A DNA stretch of 58,691 nucleotides, from NCBI GenBank assembly GCA_964444825.1, contig CAYUIS010000011.1, forward strand, positions 1-58,691, written 5' to 3'. This document shows positions 42,522 to 50,963 of this stretch, piece by piece (within the stretch, counting starts at the first letter, position 1; every line of letters begins with the position of its first letter). The notes below the pieces were generated by a model. That model was not told where the DNA came from and searched no databases. It worked only from the letters and a program-made list of their open reading frames with translations. The translations under genes and the position numbers were made by a program. The DNA is from CAYUIS01 sp964444825 (lineage in GTDB: Bacteria; Chloroflexota; Anaerolineae; B4-G1).

Positions 42522-43421
42522 ATGAAGCTTAGATTTCTCATCTTGATGGCGACGCTGGTCATAACCTTGGGACTCGCAGCGTGCGGCAGGCCCATTGAAA
42601 TCCCTACTCGGGAGGTGAAGGCACAGGCTGACGGCGTTATGCTGCACGTCAGGATCGTGGGCAATCCCGAAGCTGAAAATGCGCTGTTGGCCGTCAACAT
42701 GGGTCCTGGTTTCTCCAGCCACTATATGGCCAGTCTGGCACAACTCGCGGGCGAATCGTTCGCCGTCGTCACCTACGACCAGCGTGGAACGGGGCGCTCT
42801 ACCGAGCCATCCGACGGGTACGAGTTGTCAGAGTACGTAGCGGACCTGGAGACCGTGCGGCAGGCCGTGGGCGCCGAACGGGTTCATCTCTTCGGTCACT
42901 GTTGGGGTGGGCTGGTCGCCGTACGCTATGCGACGATCCACCCGGATCGGGTGCGCTCCCTCGTGCTCTGGGGTGGCGCGTGGCCGAGCTCGGAGATCGT
43001 CGCGATGGGCCAGCAGAACCTGGCCCGGCGGCAGGCAACACTGCAACAGGAGGGCATCATCCCCGCGAGGCCAACGGCTTTCGAGCAGATCTTGCCCGTC
43101 TTCTTATCCGATCCACATTTCGAGCTGCCCGACGAGTTCGGGCAGTCCCAGTACAGTCCCCGGGCGGAAGGGGAGACCAAGTCCGCCCTGGGTGAATACG
43201 ACATTACTGCAGAGGTCGCCAAGCTGAACCATCCGGTGCTCTTCCTGTGGGGCGAGGACGATCCCTTCGGCCTGGAGACGGCCGAGGCCACCAGGAACAC
43301 GTTCTCGGCCGCCCAGGTAGAGTTCGTCCTGATCGAGGGATGTGGGCATCTCTGGCAGGAATGTGCTGATGACTTTTTCGGTCAGGTGCGTGCCTTCCTT
43401 GACCACCCTCCGGCGGACTGA
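42522..43421 (+). CDS. Lipoprotein alpha/beta hydrolase with Cys at the nucleophile position
   Basis: A 299-aa exported hydrolase. The signal ends in LGLAAC, giving lipidation at Cys21. Fold motifs resemble proline iminopeptidases (TYDQRGTGRST, then the elbow FGHCWGG, then LWGEDDPFGLE and GCGHLWQE). The nucleophile is Cys127, not Ser; Cys nucleophiles are known in dienelactone hydrolase and PHA synthase. Start ATG 42522 with GGGGGGAAGC upstream. It follows the PAF-acetylhydrolase-like gene by 33 bp. Confidence 0.8.
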   Translation: MKLRFLILMATLVITLGLAACGRPIEIPTREVKAQADGVMLHVRIVGNPEAENALLAVNMGPGFSSHYMASLAQLAGESFAVVTYDQRGTGRSTEPSDGYELSEYVADLETVRQAVGAERVHLFGHCWGGLVAVRYATIHPDRVRSLVLWGGAWPSSEIVAMGQQNLARRQATLQQEGIIPARPTAFEQILPVFLSDPHFELPDEFGQSQYSPRAEGETKSALGEYDITAEVAKLNHPVLFLWGEDDPFGLETAEATRNTFSAAQVEFVLIEGCGHLWQECADDFFGQVRAFLDHPPAD

Positions 43422-43468
43422 ACGCCTAGCGTCTAGCAGAGGCGTGCATAACCCAGGACACAAACGAG

Positions 43469-43837
43469 ATGACGACAAAAACGAGAGTGCTGATCGCCGA
43501 CGACCGTCGCCGTTCTCGCAGCGGCCTGAGAGCCGTGCTCGCCCTCTGGTCAGAGATCGAGATCGTCGGCGAGGCAGTGGACGGTCAGGAAGCCTTGCGG
43601 CTAGTGGAGGAACACCGCCCCGACGTGGTGTTGATGGACGCTAGGATGCCGGTGACGGACGGGGTGGAGGCCACCCGGCTGATCAAGGAGAGATGGCCCG
43701 AGGTCAGGGTCGTCGTGTTGACGATCCACGCATCTTATCGGGCCGACGCCCTCGCCGCCGGCGCCGACGGTTTTCTGATCAAGGGATGTCCGGCTAGGGA
43801 ACTACTGGCAGCGATCACAGGCCAATCAGAAAGATAA
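43469..43837 (+). CDS. Stand-alone NarL-type receiver
   Basis: A 122-aa receiver (ADDRRRS, Asp57 in VVLMDARMP, VLTIHAS, LIKGCPARE) resembling the N-terminal half of NarL-type regulators, but without the HTH. It stops cleanly at 43837, 17 bp before the next gene. No kinase gene is adjacent; the nearest NarL-type pair is 4 kb upstream. It may be a truncated relative of that regulator or a phosphate sink. Confidence 0.82.
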   Translation: MTTKTRVLIADDRRRSRSGLRAVLALWSEIEIVGEAVDGQEALRLVEEHRPDVVLMDARMPVTDGVEATRLIKERWPEVRVVVLTIHASYRADALAAGADGFLIKGCPARELLAAITGQSER

Positions 43838-43854
43838 AGAAGAGGAAGAGAATT

Positions 43855-44888
43855 ATGAACAGGCTGATCGAGTGGATCAAGCAACATCAAGTTGCCGTCT
43901 TTTTTCTGCTTGCATTTGCGATTACCTGGGGCGCGGTGATCCCGGCTATGGCGATGAACTCCGAAACCGGGTTGTCCTCCAGGTGCTCGTGTTCTATCTA
44001 GGCCGGATTGGGGTTTATGGTCCAGTCCTGGCGGGTATCATCGTCACTCGAGTGGCTGCCCCTGAATGGGACGAGCGGGGCCGCGACGCCCGCTGGATCG
44101 CCTTTTTAGCCACGTGGATCCTGGCCTGGGTGGTTTCTTGTCTGTATGTACGGCGCTTGGCGTCCGGCGAGATAGGGTTGGCTGCGGTTATTGTCCTTGC
44201 TGCTCTGGCGGCAATGCTACCGGCGTTTGTTGTCTCTAGCGTGTTCTCCAAAGTTTCCAGCCTCCGATGCTATCTCTCGACCTTGGTGAGACCTAGAGGC
44301 AACCTGGTTTGGTACCTGGTAGCGCTCTTGACCTTTCCTGCTATTCACGTGCTCGGAAACGGAATCACTCGTCTAGTGAGCGGCGGTTCCCTCCAATCGA
44401 GCGGCGGCGTGGGGATCGATCTCATCGGGCTGACGATCCTCGAGTTCCTGTCCGTCTTCTTTTTCACTGGCAGGATCAACGAGGAGAGCGGCTGGCGCGG
44501 CTTTGCGCTGCCTCGTTTGCAGGCTTCCCACAGTCCACTGATCGCCAATCTTATCCTGTGGTTCTTCTGGGCGGTGTGGCATCTGCCCATCGATCTCATG
44601 GAGTACAGTCGCGAGTGGCATTTCACTAACAGGGTCGTTCTCTTGCCTTTTGTCACCATCCTGTTTGGCTGGGTATATAACCGCACGAGAGGAAGCATAT
44701 TGGCTGTGGCGCTCTTCCACGCATCTATGAACGCCACGAACGTGCTTATGGAGGTCTTCCCGATAACGAACGCCGGACATGCCCTTCTGATCACGTTAGG
44801 GTTGTTTGCCATCCTGTATGACCGGATGTGGGAAAAACTGCCTGCGGATCACCCGGCGACATATCGGGCGACGAGGCAGGCCGCCTAG
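43855..44888 (+). CDS. CPBP (CAAX-type) membrane protease, frameshifted near residue 42
   Basis: The N terminus starting at ATG 43855 (MNRLIEWIKQHQVAVFFLL) matches the paralogue at 39953, but this frame stops after about 48 codons. The rest of the protein continues in another frame through LQVLVFYLGRIGVYG to 44888. One extra G in the GGG run at about 43968-43970 would join them into about 344 residues. The catalytic NEESGWRGFALP and WHLPIDL motifs are intact, so an assembly or sequencing error is as likely as decay. It sits between the lone receiver and the FGE-like gene. Confidence 0.72.
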
Positions 44889-44923
44889 CGCGACTCAGCC
44901 GGCGTGAGGAAGGGAGAAGCGTG

Positions 44924-45894
44924 ATGAAACTCAAAGACTGTATCCTGTCGGTATTGCTGGCTATGCTCGTGGGACTGACGGCGTGTGGTGAAAAGGAAAC
45001 GCCTGCCGTAACTACCACTGAGCTAGCAGGGATCACCTCGCGCCTTACATCAGTGAGGAGTTCAGCATCAGCGGCGTCGTGCCAAAGGGCTGGGTCGAAG
45101 TCAAGCCAGGGCAGTTTCAGCGGATACCAGGCGCCGACCCAACGCTCCTCGGGCAAGTGACATTCCCTGGCGCGACCATCGAACAGGTCATTGATCATGG
45201 GCAACTCCCGGAAAACGTCGGCAGTAGGGAGACTGCCAGTTTGACCTGGAATCTGTACAACGCGGAACTCGAATGGCCGAATGCAGGAACGCTCGTGTGG
45301 GACATAGCGCTGACCGAAGGTGACGCCGGGGTCTACATGGTCGTACTAGTGACCTTGGCCAACGAGCACGAGGCGCTGCGCGATGCAGTCTTCGCGCCCT
45401 CGGTTGACGCCCTGACCCCGGCAGCGATCACAGAGGAGCGAGCAGCGGCGACGCCTGCAACACCTCCTGCTGGGGGAGCGGCACCGATCGATACCAGAAT
45501 CCGTCCTACTGACGGGATGGTTATGGTCTACGTGCCTGCCGGGGAGTTCGATATGGGCAACACAGGCATCCAGTGGATCTGGGGCGGCAGTCTGCGCGAT
45601 GGCGACCTGGGTTTACAGGTGTTCACCGATGAGCAACCGCAGCACACCGTCTACCTGGATGCCTTCTGGGTCGATCAGACCGAAGTGACCGTGGCTATGT
45701 TCCGTACCTTCGTTGAGGCTACCGGATACGAGACCACCGCGGAGATAGCAGGCTGGGGACAACCCTGGAGGGAAGGTTCGATGGAGGAGGAGTGGCCGCA
45801 AGTGCGGAGGGCCGACTGGCAGCATCCTCGTGGCCCTGATTGGTCCCGCTGCGACGACGTTGGTTTTCGCTGCGCCGTCCCAACGTTACCGTAG
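44924..45894 (+). pseudogene. Lipoprotein with formylglycine-generating-enzyme-like domain, frameshifted and internally deleted
   Basis: ATG 44924 starts a lipoprotein signal ending in LTACG. The frame is lost near 45028; adding one G to the GGG run there restores it into DHLAPYISEEFS and on to 45894. The downstream half begins the FGE/SUMF1 domain (DGMVMVYVPAGEFDMGN; FWVDQTEVTVAMFRTFVEATGY), then passes from ADWQHPRGPD straight to DDVGFRCA, the family's C-terminal end. Roughly 130 central residues, including the catalytic core with RLPTEAEWE and GNVWEW, are missing in frame. No activity is expected as it stands. Confidence 0.75.
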
Positions 45895-45961
45895 GGATCC
45901 CTCGATGGAACAGGAAGTATATGTGGTAGATGTCAAAGACAGAGAGGTAGGGAAGAGATAG

Positions 45962-46447
45962 ATGAATGCACTGAAACCACCCAAACTTTTCGCCTGGCTC
46001 GCGTCACTGATTACGATTTCTCTTATCCTGACCGACCAGTTTCTGGTGCGGGGCGACAATCCATATCTACGTGGGGTAGGAGTGTTTGTGTTGCTGCTGG
46101 CCGGCGTTTTCATCTTCACGCCGTTCGTTCTGCTCAGCAGGTACGGGCGGGGCGAGGACGGCAAGACCTATATGCAGACGAGAGCTCTCGTAGATCAAGG
46201 CTTATATTCTATCACCCGGCACCCACAATATCTCGGCTACATCTTCCTGGCGTGTGGTTTTGCCCTGTTGTCCCAACATTTGGTGATCGTCTTGCTCGCA
46301 GCCGTAGGAACGATGTTCTTCCATAACCAAGCCGTGAGGGAAGAGAGATATTGTCTCGCTCAACTCGGAGAACCCTACGAGCAATATCTCCAGCGGGTTC
46401 CACGGTTCAATTTCATTCTGGGCATCTTGCGTCTGCTCGGGAGTTAG
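45962..46447 (+). CDS. ICMT-like membrane methyltransferase
   Basis: A 161-aa membrane protein of the isoprenylcysteine-carboxyl-methyltransferase / phospholipid-methyltransferase group. About four hydrophobic segments are present; the SAM-site motif is TRHPQYLGYIF (RHP at 86-88), followed by REERYCLAQLG and YEQYLQRVPRF. GGTAGGGAAGAG precedes the ATG. It is 3 bp upstream of the beta-lactamase-like gene. Methyl acceptor unknown. Confidence 0.85.
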   Translation: MNALKPPKLFAWLASLITISLILTDQFLVRGDNPYLRGVGVFVLLLAGVFIFTPFVLLSRYGRGEDGKTYMQTRALVDQGLYSITRHPQYLGYIFLACGFALLSQHLVIVLLAAVGTMFFHNQAVREERYCLAQLGEPYEQYLQRVPRFNFILGILRLLGS

Positions 46448-46450
46448 GAA

Positions 46451-48010
46451 ATGAGAAAGATCATCGCATTTTTCCTGCTTCTGGTGGTCCTTGCCACCGC
46501 CTGCCAGACATCACCTCCGCCAACTCCAACAGGCACTGCTGTTGGTGCTGACCCGTTCGGCGCCGTCCGGGCACACATCGAGCAGTTGGTAACCGATGGA
46601 CAGGTTCCTTCAATGGCCGTAGCCGTCGCCCGCGATGGCGAGATCGTGTGGGAGGAGGGGTTTGGCCTGGTCAACCGCGAGAGAGGCATCCCCGCCACCG
46701 AACACACTCCGTACCCCCTGGCCTCGATGTCCAAGCCACTCACGGCCACTGGTCTGATGATTCTCGTGGAGCGGGGCCAGGTCAACCTGGACAGTCCAAT
46801 CAATGACTACCTCGGCGAGGCCAAGCTCCAGGCCCGCGTCGGTGACGCGGCGGAGGCTACGGTACGCCGCGTCGCCAGCCATACCGCCGGTCTGCCGCTC
46901 CACTCCCAGCATTTCTACGACGGAGAGCCACACCGCCCGCCGTCGCCGGATGAGACCATCCGCCGCTACGGCAACCTGGTCACAGCGCCGGGCGAGCGCT
47001 GGCAATACTCGAATCTTGGCTATGGTCTCCTGGGCTATGTGATCTCGCGTGTTTCTGGCAGGAACTATGCGGACTTTATGCGCGAGGAGGTGTTTTTCCC
47101 GATGGGAATGGATCACACGTCGGTACACGTTGGACCTGGTCTGGAACAAGGCCAGGCGGTCAAGTACACGTCCGGCGGCCTGGTGATTCCGCCTTACGAT
47201 TCTGATAGCCCGGCTGCCTCGGTGATCTACAGCAGCGCCCACGACCTCGTCCGATTTGCGATGTTTCATCTCAAGAATGATCTGCCTGATCAGAGGGCCA
47301 TCATCAGCGACGCTGCGGTTGACGAGATGCAGTGTCCGAGCCCAGAGACCGGCCCGATGAGGGAATGGGAGCGCGAGGGTAGTGGCTATGGCATCGGCTG
47401 GTTTGTCGGGGTCACTGGAGATGGCCTGCGTGTGATACAGCACAGCGGCGGCACCGTTGGTGTGAGCACTGCCCTCGCCCTAATGCCGGAGGAGAACCTC
47501 GCCGTGGCCGTTCTCTCAAACACCGATAGCCAGTGGCCGGACGCGATAGCGATCGAGATCGTGGGCACGCTCTTGTCCCTCCAACCGGAAGAGTCTCTAC
47601 CTACGGCCAATAGGGCGGCGGACGAGCCGCCGTTTGCACCTGGCCCGGAGCTCGTTGGCCTGTGGGAAGGGCTTGTCCACACCTATGAGGGAGAGACTCC
47701 CCTTGTCTTGGAGATCGGGGAATCCGGCAGCGTAAACGCCACGCTGGGCAATCAGTCTCGTACCCTTCTCCAAAACGTGAGCTACCAAGATAACCTTCCC
47801 CAGTTTCTGAACGCAGGCGGCGGGCCCTTCCTGCGAGGGTGGGTGCAGGCAGAGCTGGAGACAGCAGACGTGAACCGAGGGCGGCCCTACAAGCTATGGC
47901 TCGAGCTAAAGTCCCGAGAGAACGTGCTCACCGGGTCGCTGATCGCGTTCTCCCAGCGGGAGATGTACACCGGACCGCTCACACACTGGGTGGCGTTGAG
48001 AAGGAAATGA
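46451..48010 (+). CDS. Lipoprotein serine hydrolase, class C beta-lactamase family
   Basis: A 519-aa exported protein. The signal ends in LATAC (Cys18). The beta-lactamase/PBP4-like domain has Ser92 and Lys95 (ASMSK), the YSN motif in QYSNLGYG and HSGG in place of KTG. A C-terminal lipocalin-like beta region (about 400-519) follows. Family members are D-aminopeptidases, esterases and carboxypeptidases more often than drug-resistance enzymes. It is probably co-transcribed with the ICMT-like gene. Confidence 0.87.
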   Translation: MRKIIAFFLLLVVLATACQTSPPPTPTGTAVGADPFGAVRAHIEQLVTDGQVPSMAVAVARDGEIVWEEGFGLVNRERGIPATEHTPYPLASMSKPLTATGLMILVERGQVNLDSPINDYLGEAKLQARVGDAAEATVRRVASHTAGLPLHSQHFYDGEPHRPPSPDETIRRYGNLVTAPGERWQYSNLGYGLLGYVISRVSGRNYADFMREEVFFPMGMDHTSVHVGPGLEQGQAVKYTSGGLVIPPYDSDSPAASVIYSSAHDLVRFAMFHLKNDLPDQRAIISDAAVDEMQCPSPETGPMREWEREGSGYGIGWFVGVTGDGLRVIQHSGGTVGVSTALALMPEENLAVAVLSNTDSQWPDAIAIEIVGTLLSLQPEESLPTANRAADEPPFAPGPELVGLWEGLVHTYEGETPLVLEIGESGSVNATLGNQSRTLLQNVSYQDNLPQFLNAGGGPFLRGWVQAELETADVNRGRPYKLWLELKSRENVLTGSLIAFSQREMYTGPLTHWVALRRK

Positions 48011-48035
48011 CAACTTGATGTGTCGGGGGTATAAT
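48007..48035 (+). promoter_or_regulatory. Promoter of the DUF1624 gene
   Basis: ATGACA at 48007-48012 overlaps the stop of the preceding gene. A 17-bp spacer and a perfect TATAAT at 48030-48035 follow, leaving a leader of about 14 nt before ATG 48056. Confidence 0.65.
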
Positions 48036-48055
48036 CTGCAAAGTTGGGGGGAACT

Positions 48056-49207
48056 ATGCCTCAAGCACACGAAAGCCAGATCGCCGAGAAAGCTGGGCAA
48101 AAGTCCTCGCGTCTTTTTTCTCTCGATGGACTCCGGGGCCTGATTATGGTCTTGATGGCCCTGGATCACGCCAACCATTTTATCGCCCAACAGCACTCTC
48201 CGGGCGAGTACTGGGGTGGGCCATTCCCTGCCTATCGCGACGCGCTTCCGTTCCTGACCCGACTGGTGACCCACCTGTGTGCGCCGGGCTTTTTCTTTCT
48301 GATGGGCGTCAGCATGTTCCTGTTCGCCAACTCCCGTCGCAAACAGGGCTGGAGTGCAGACGCCATCATCGGGCATTTTTTCGTTCGGGGTGGGCTCTTG
48401 ATTGCTCTCCAGTTGCTCGTCGTCAACCGCGCCTGGGAGCTTTCGCCGGGCGGCTGGGGACCGGAGACGTACATCGGCGTGTTGTTCGCTCTGGGAGGCA
48501 CGATGATCTTGGGCAGCTTGCTCCTATGGCTGAAGCCGCTCTACTTGCTGCCTCTGACGGTCGTTTTTGTTCTGGGCACCGAACTGCTGACGCCACATCC
48601 CGGTGAATGGAACCAGATGTTCCAGCCGCTCAGCCGTTTGCTACTGATCCCTGGTGGCACGTTGGAGCTGTGGGTGAACTATCCGGTGCTTCCCTGGCTG
48701 GAGCTGGTGACCCTTGGTTTCCTGTTTGGGCGTTGGCTGGCGGACGATGCCCAGCGAGCCTTCAACCGGGCGCTCTGGCTGGGGGGCGCCTTTCTTCTGG
48801 CCTTTCTCGTCATTCGCATCCTCGACGGCTTTGGCAACATCCGCCCGCGGAGTGGGAGTACCTGGATCGATTTTCTCAACGTGGTCAAGTATCCGCCCAG
48901 TATCACTTTCAGTCTACTGACGATGGGTGTCAACTTGTTGATCCTAGGACTGTTGGCCCGGGCCAATGAGAGACTGAGGCGATCGCTTCAACCGCTGGTC
49001 GTGTTTGGGCGGGTGCCGCTTTTCTTTTACCTGGCTCATCTGTTTTTATACGCTGGGCTTGGATTCTGGTTGGTGCCCAGGGGCACCAGCATGCTGAGCA
49101 TGTATCCCTACTGGCTATTGGGCTTGCTGATCTTGTATCCGCTGTGCCTGTGGTATGGGCAGCTCAAACATCGCCAGCCTGCCAATTCGGTCTTGCGCTT
49201 TCTATAG
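48056..49207 (+). CDS. DUF1624 membrane protein (heparan N-acetyltransferase-like)
   Basis: A 383-aa integral membrane protein with about ten hydrophobic segments. The start FSLDGLRGLIMVLMALDHANHF and PGFFFLMGVSMFLF match the DUF1624/HGSNAT_cat acyltransferase-like family, which is thought to pass acyl groups across the membrane. ATG 48056 lies after TTGGGGGGAAC; the TTG at 48044 is less likely. It has its own promoter. Confidence 0.83.
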   Translation: MPQAHESQIAEKAGQKSSRLFSLDGLRGLIMVLMALDHANHFIAQQHSPGEYWGGPFPAYRDALPFLTRLVTHLCAPGFFFLMGVSMFLFANSRRKQGWSADAIIGHFFVRGGLLIALQLLVVNRAWELSPGGWGPETYIGVLFALGGTMILGSLLLWLKPLYLLPLTVVFVLGTELLTPHPGEWNQMFQPLSRLLLIPGGTLELWVNYPVLPWLELVTLGFLFGRWLADDAQRAFNRALWLGGAFLLAFLVIRILDGFGNIRPRSGSTWIDFLNVVKYPPSITFSLLTMGVNLLILGLLARANERLRRSLQPLVVFGRVPLFFYLAHLFLYAGLGFWLVPRGTSMLSMYPYWLLGLLILYPLCLWYGQLKHRQPANSVLRFL

Positions 49208-49306
49208 ATGGGTGATCCCACCTGTCCGGCGGGGGGATGCCAACAGGCTCACACGGGTTGCGCTAGACCCCTCCAGAGGGCGGGACCGGCTTATGGGAGA
49301 GTGGAC

Positions 49307-50080
49307 GTGGACATTCGAGGGTACAACCGAATTGCCTGGGACAAGCAAGTTGAGCAGGGGAACCAGTGGACCATACCGGTCGGTGATGACGTCATTGCGG
49401 CTGCAAGGCAAGGGGAGTGGAAGATCCTCTTGACGCCCACAAAGCCAGTTCCGAGGGCGTGGTTTCCCGATCTGCGGGAGCTTGACGTTCTTTGTCTGGC
49501 CTCGGGTGGGGGACAACAAGGGCCGACTCTGGCTGCGGCGGGGGCCCGGGTGACCGTCCTCGACAACTCCCCCGGACAGTTGGCGCAGGATCGCCTTGTC
49601 GCCGAGCGGCATGCGCTTTCTGTCGTCACCGTTCAAGGTGATATGGCCGATCTCTCCGCCTTTTCCGACAGAAGCTTTGACCTCATTGTCCACCCCGTAT
49701 CCAATACGTTCGTGCCCGACGTGCGGCCAGTGTGGAAAGAGGCGTTCCGCGTGCTGCGCGAGGGAGGAGGGCTGCTGGCCGGTTTTACCAATCCGGCCGT
49801 GTATCTCTTTGACTACGATCTGGCCGACCGCACTGGTATCCTCCAGGTCAAGTACGCGCTTCCTTACTCCGATCTGACCAGCTTGTCCCTTGAGGAGAGA
49901 CAGCGGTATATCGAGTCAGAGGCTCCTCTTGAGTTCAGCCACACCCTGGAGGATCAGATCGGGGGGCAACTCGACGCTGGCTTCTTACTTGTCGATCTAT
50001 TTGAGGATTATGGTGACGAGGAGGACCCGCCGTACAGGTATATGCCGGCCTTTATCGCCACGCGAGCGCTCAGACCGTGA
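49307..50080 (+). CDS. Class I SAM-dependent methyltransferase
   Basis: A 257-aa Rossmann methyltransferase. SAM motif I is VLCLASGGGQQG, the acidic loop is VTVLDNS, and GDMADLS and FDLIVHPVSNTFV follow. Start GTG 49307 has GGAG 7 nt upstream; the in-frame GTG at 49301 and the open frame back to 49208 are less likely. It ends convergently with the ABC operon. Substrate unknown. Confidence 0.8.
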   Translation: MDIRGYNRIAWDKQVEQGNQWTIPVGDDVIAAARQGEWKILLTPTKPVPRAWFPDLRELDVLCLASGGGQQGPTLAAAGARVTVLDNSPGQLAQDRLVAERHALSVVTVQGDMADLSAFSDRSFDLIVHPVSNTFVPDVRPVWKEAFRVLREGGGLLAGFTNPAVYLFDYDLADRTGILQVKYALPYSDLTSLSLEERQRYIESEAPLEFSHTLEDQIGGQLDAGFLLVDLFEDYGDEEDPPYRYMPAFIATRALRP

Positions 50081-50124
50081 TTCCCGGGCCATTGGGCGTT
50101 GGGATTGCCTTCCCATTCCCTCTA

Positions 50125-50940
50125 TCATTCAAGTAGGCGCTGCAGCGTTGCCCTCTCATCGGGACTGAACTGGGCCAATACCGCCTCATCTCCCGCCAGT
50201 ATCGCCCGCCCCAGACCAGAGCGACGGAACGCACCCAAATCCTCCTCGGCGGGCGTGCCCACTGCGTGCTCGTGCACGATCAGACCGTCCCGCATGATCA
50301 GGATGCGATCGGTCTGTCGGGCCACCGCTGAATCGTGGGTCACGGCGATAAAAGTCGTGCCCAGTTCGTGGTTGAGATGATGCATCAGGGCGACAACCTC
50401 TGCGCCGCTCTCCGAGTCCAGGTCGCCGGTGGGCTCATCGGCCAGAACGATGGCTGGCTGGTTGGCCAGCGCCCGGGCGATAGCGACCCGCTGTCTCTGG
50501 CCGCCGGAGAGCTGATTGGGTAGGTGGTTCATCCGATCCGCCAGGCCCACCAATTCCAGCAATTCTTTCGCCCGCTTGCGGCGAGCCCGAGCACCGATGG
50601 GCTGGCCCCGCATCGGCACCTCCACGTTCTCGGAGGCGACCAGCGTGGGTATCAGATTGTGCAACTGGAAGATAAAGCCGACAGTGCGGGCACGAAAAGA
50701 GTCCAGATCCCGCACCTTTGACATGTCCTCCCCATTGACCAACACTGTGCCGTCAGTGGGTCGGTCCAGTGCGCCGATCATATTGAGCAACGTGGACTTG
50801 CCACTCCCGGATGGCCCCATCACAGACACAAACTCCCCTCGGGCCACGCGCATATTCACACCATCCAGGGCCCGTACTTGCGCTCCGTCGCCGTAGACCT
50901 TGACTACGTCGCGCGTCTCAACAATGATCTCATCTGCCAT
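50125..50940 (-). CDS. MacB/LolD-type ABC transporter ATPase
   Basis: A 271-aa ATPase. Walker A is GPSGSGKST, the signature LSGGQRQR, Walker B IVLADEPTGDLDSESG, and the switch His in VTHD. The pattern DEPTGDLD and the short length fit the LolD/MacB/FtsE exporter class. ATG 50940 has GGGGAG 7 nt upstream; ATGs further up are not supported. Last gene of the minus-strand exporter operon; it must energise both permeases. Confidence 0.92.
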   Translation of the reverse strand: MADEIIVETRDVVKVYGDGAQVRALDGVNMRVARGEFVSVMGPSGSGKSTLLNMIGALDRPTDGTVLVNGEDMSKVRDLDSFRARTVGFIFQLHNLIPTLVASENVEVPMRGQPIGARARRKRAKELLELVGLADRMNHLPNQLSGGQRQRVAIARALANQPAIVLADEPTGDLDSESGAEVVALMHHLNHELGTTFIAVTHDSAVARQTDRILIMRDGLIVHEHAVGTPAEEDLGAFRRSGLGRAILAGDEAVLAQFSPDERATLQRLLE

Positions 50941-50963
50941 CTTTTTGCTCCCCATCCGCCGAC

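Noticed and set aside
43422..43445. ACGCCT/AGGCGT inverted repeat between hydrolase and receiver genes
   Set aside because: Only 6 bp with no T-tract; too weak to call a terminator or operator.
46451..48010. Antibiotic-resistance beta-lactamase
   Set aside because: SxxK and YxN are shared with esterases and peptidases; the HSGG motif and C-terminal lipocalin-like part fit the general serine hydrolase group.
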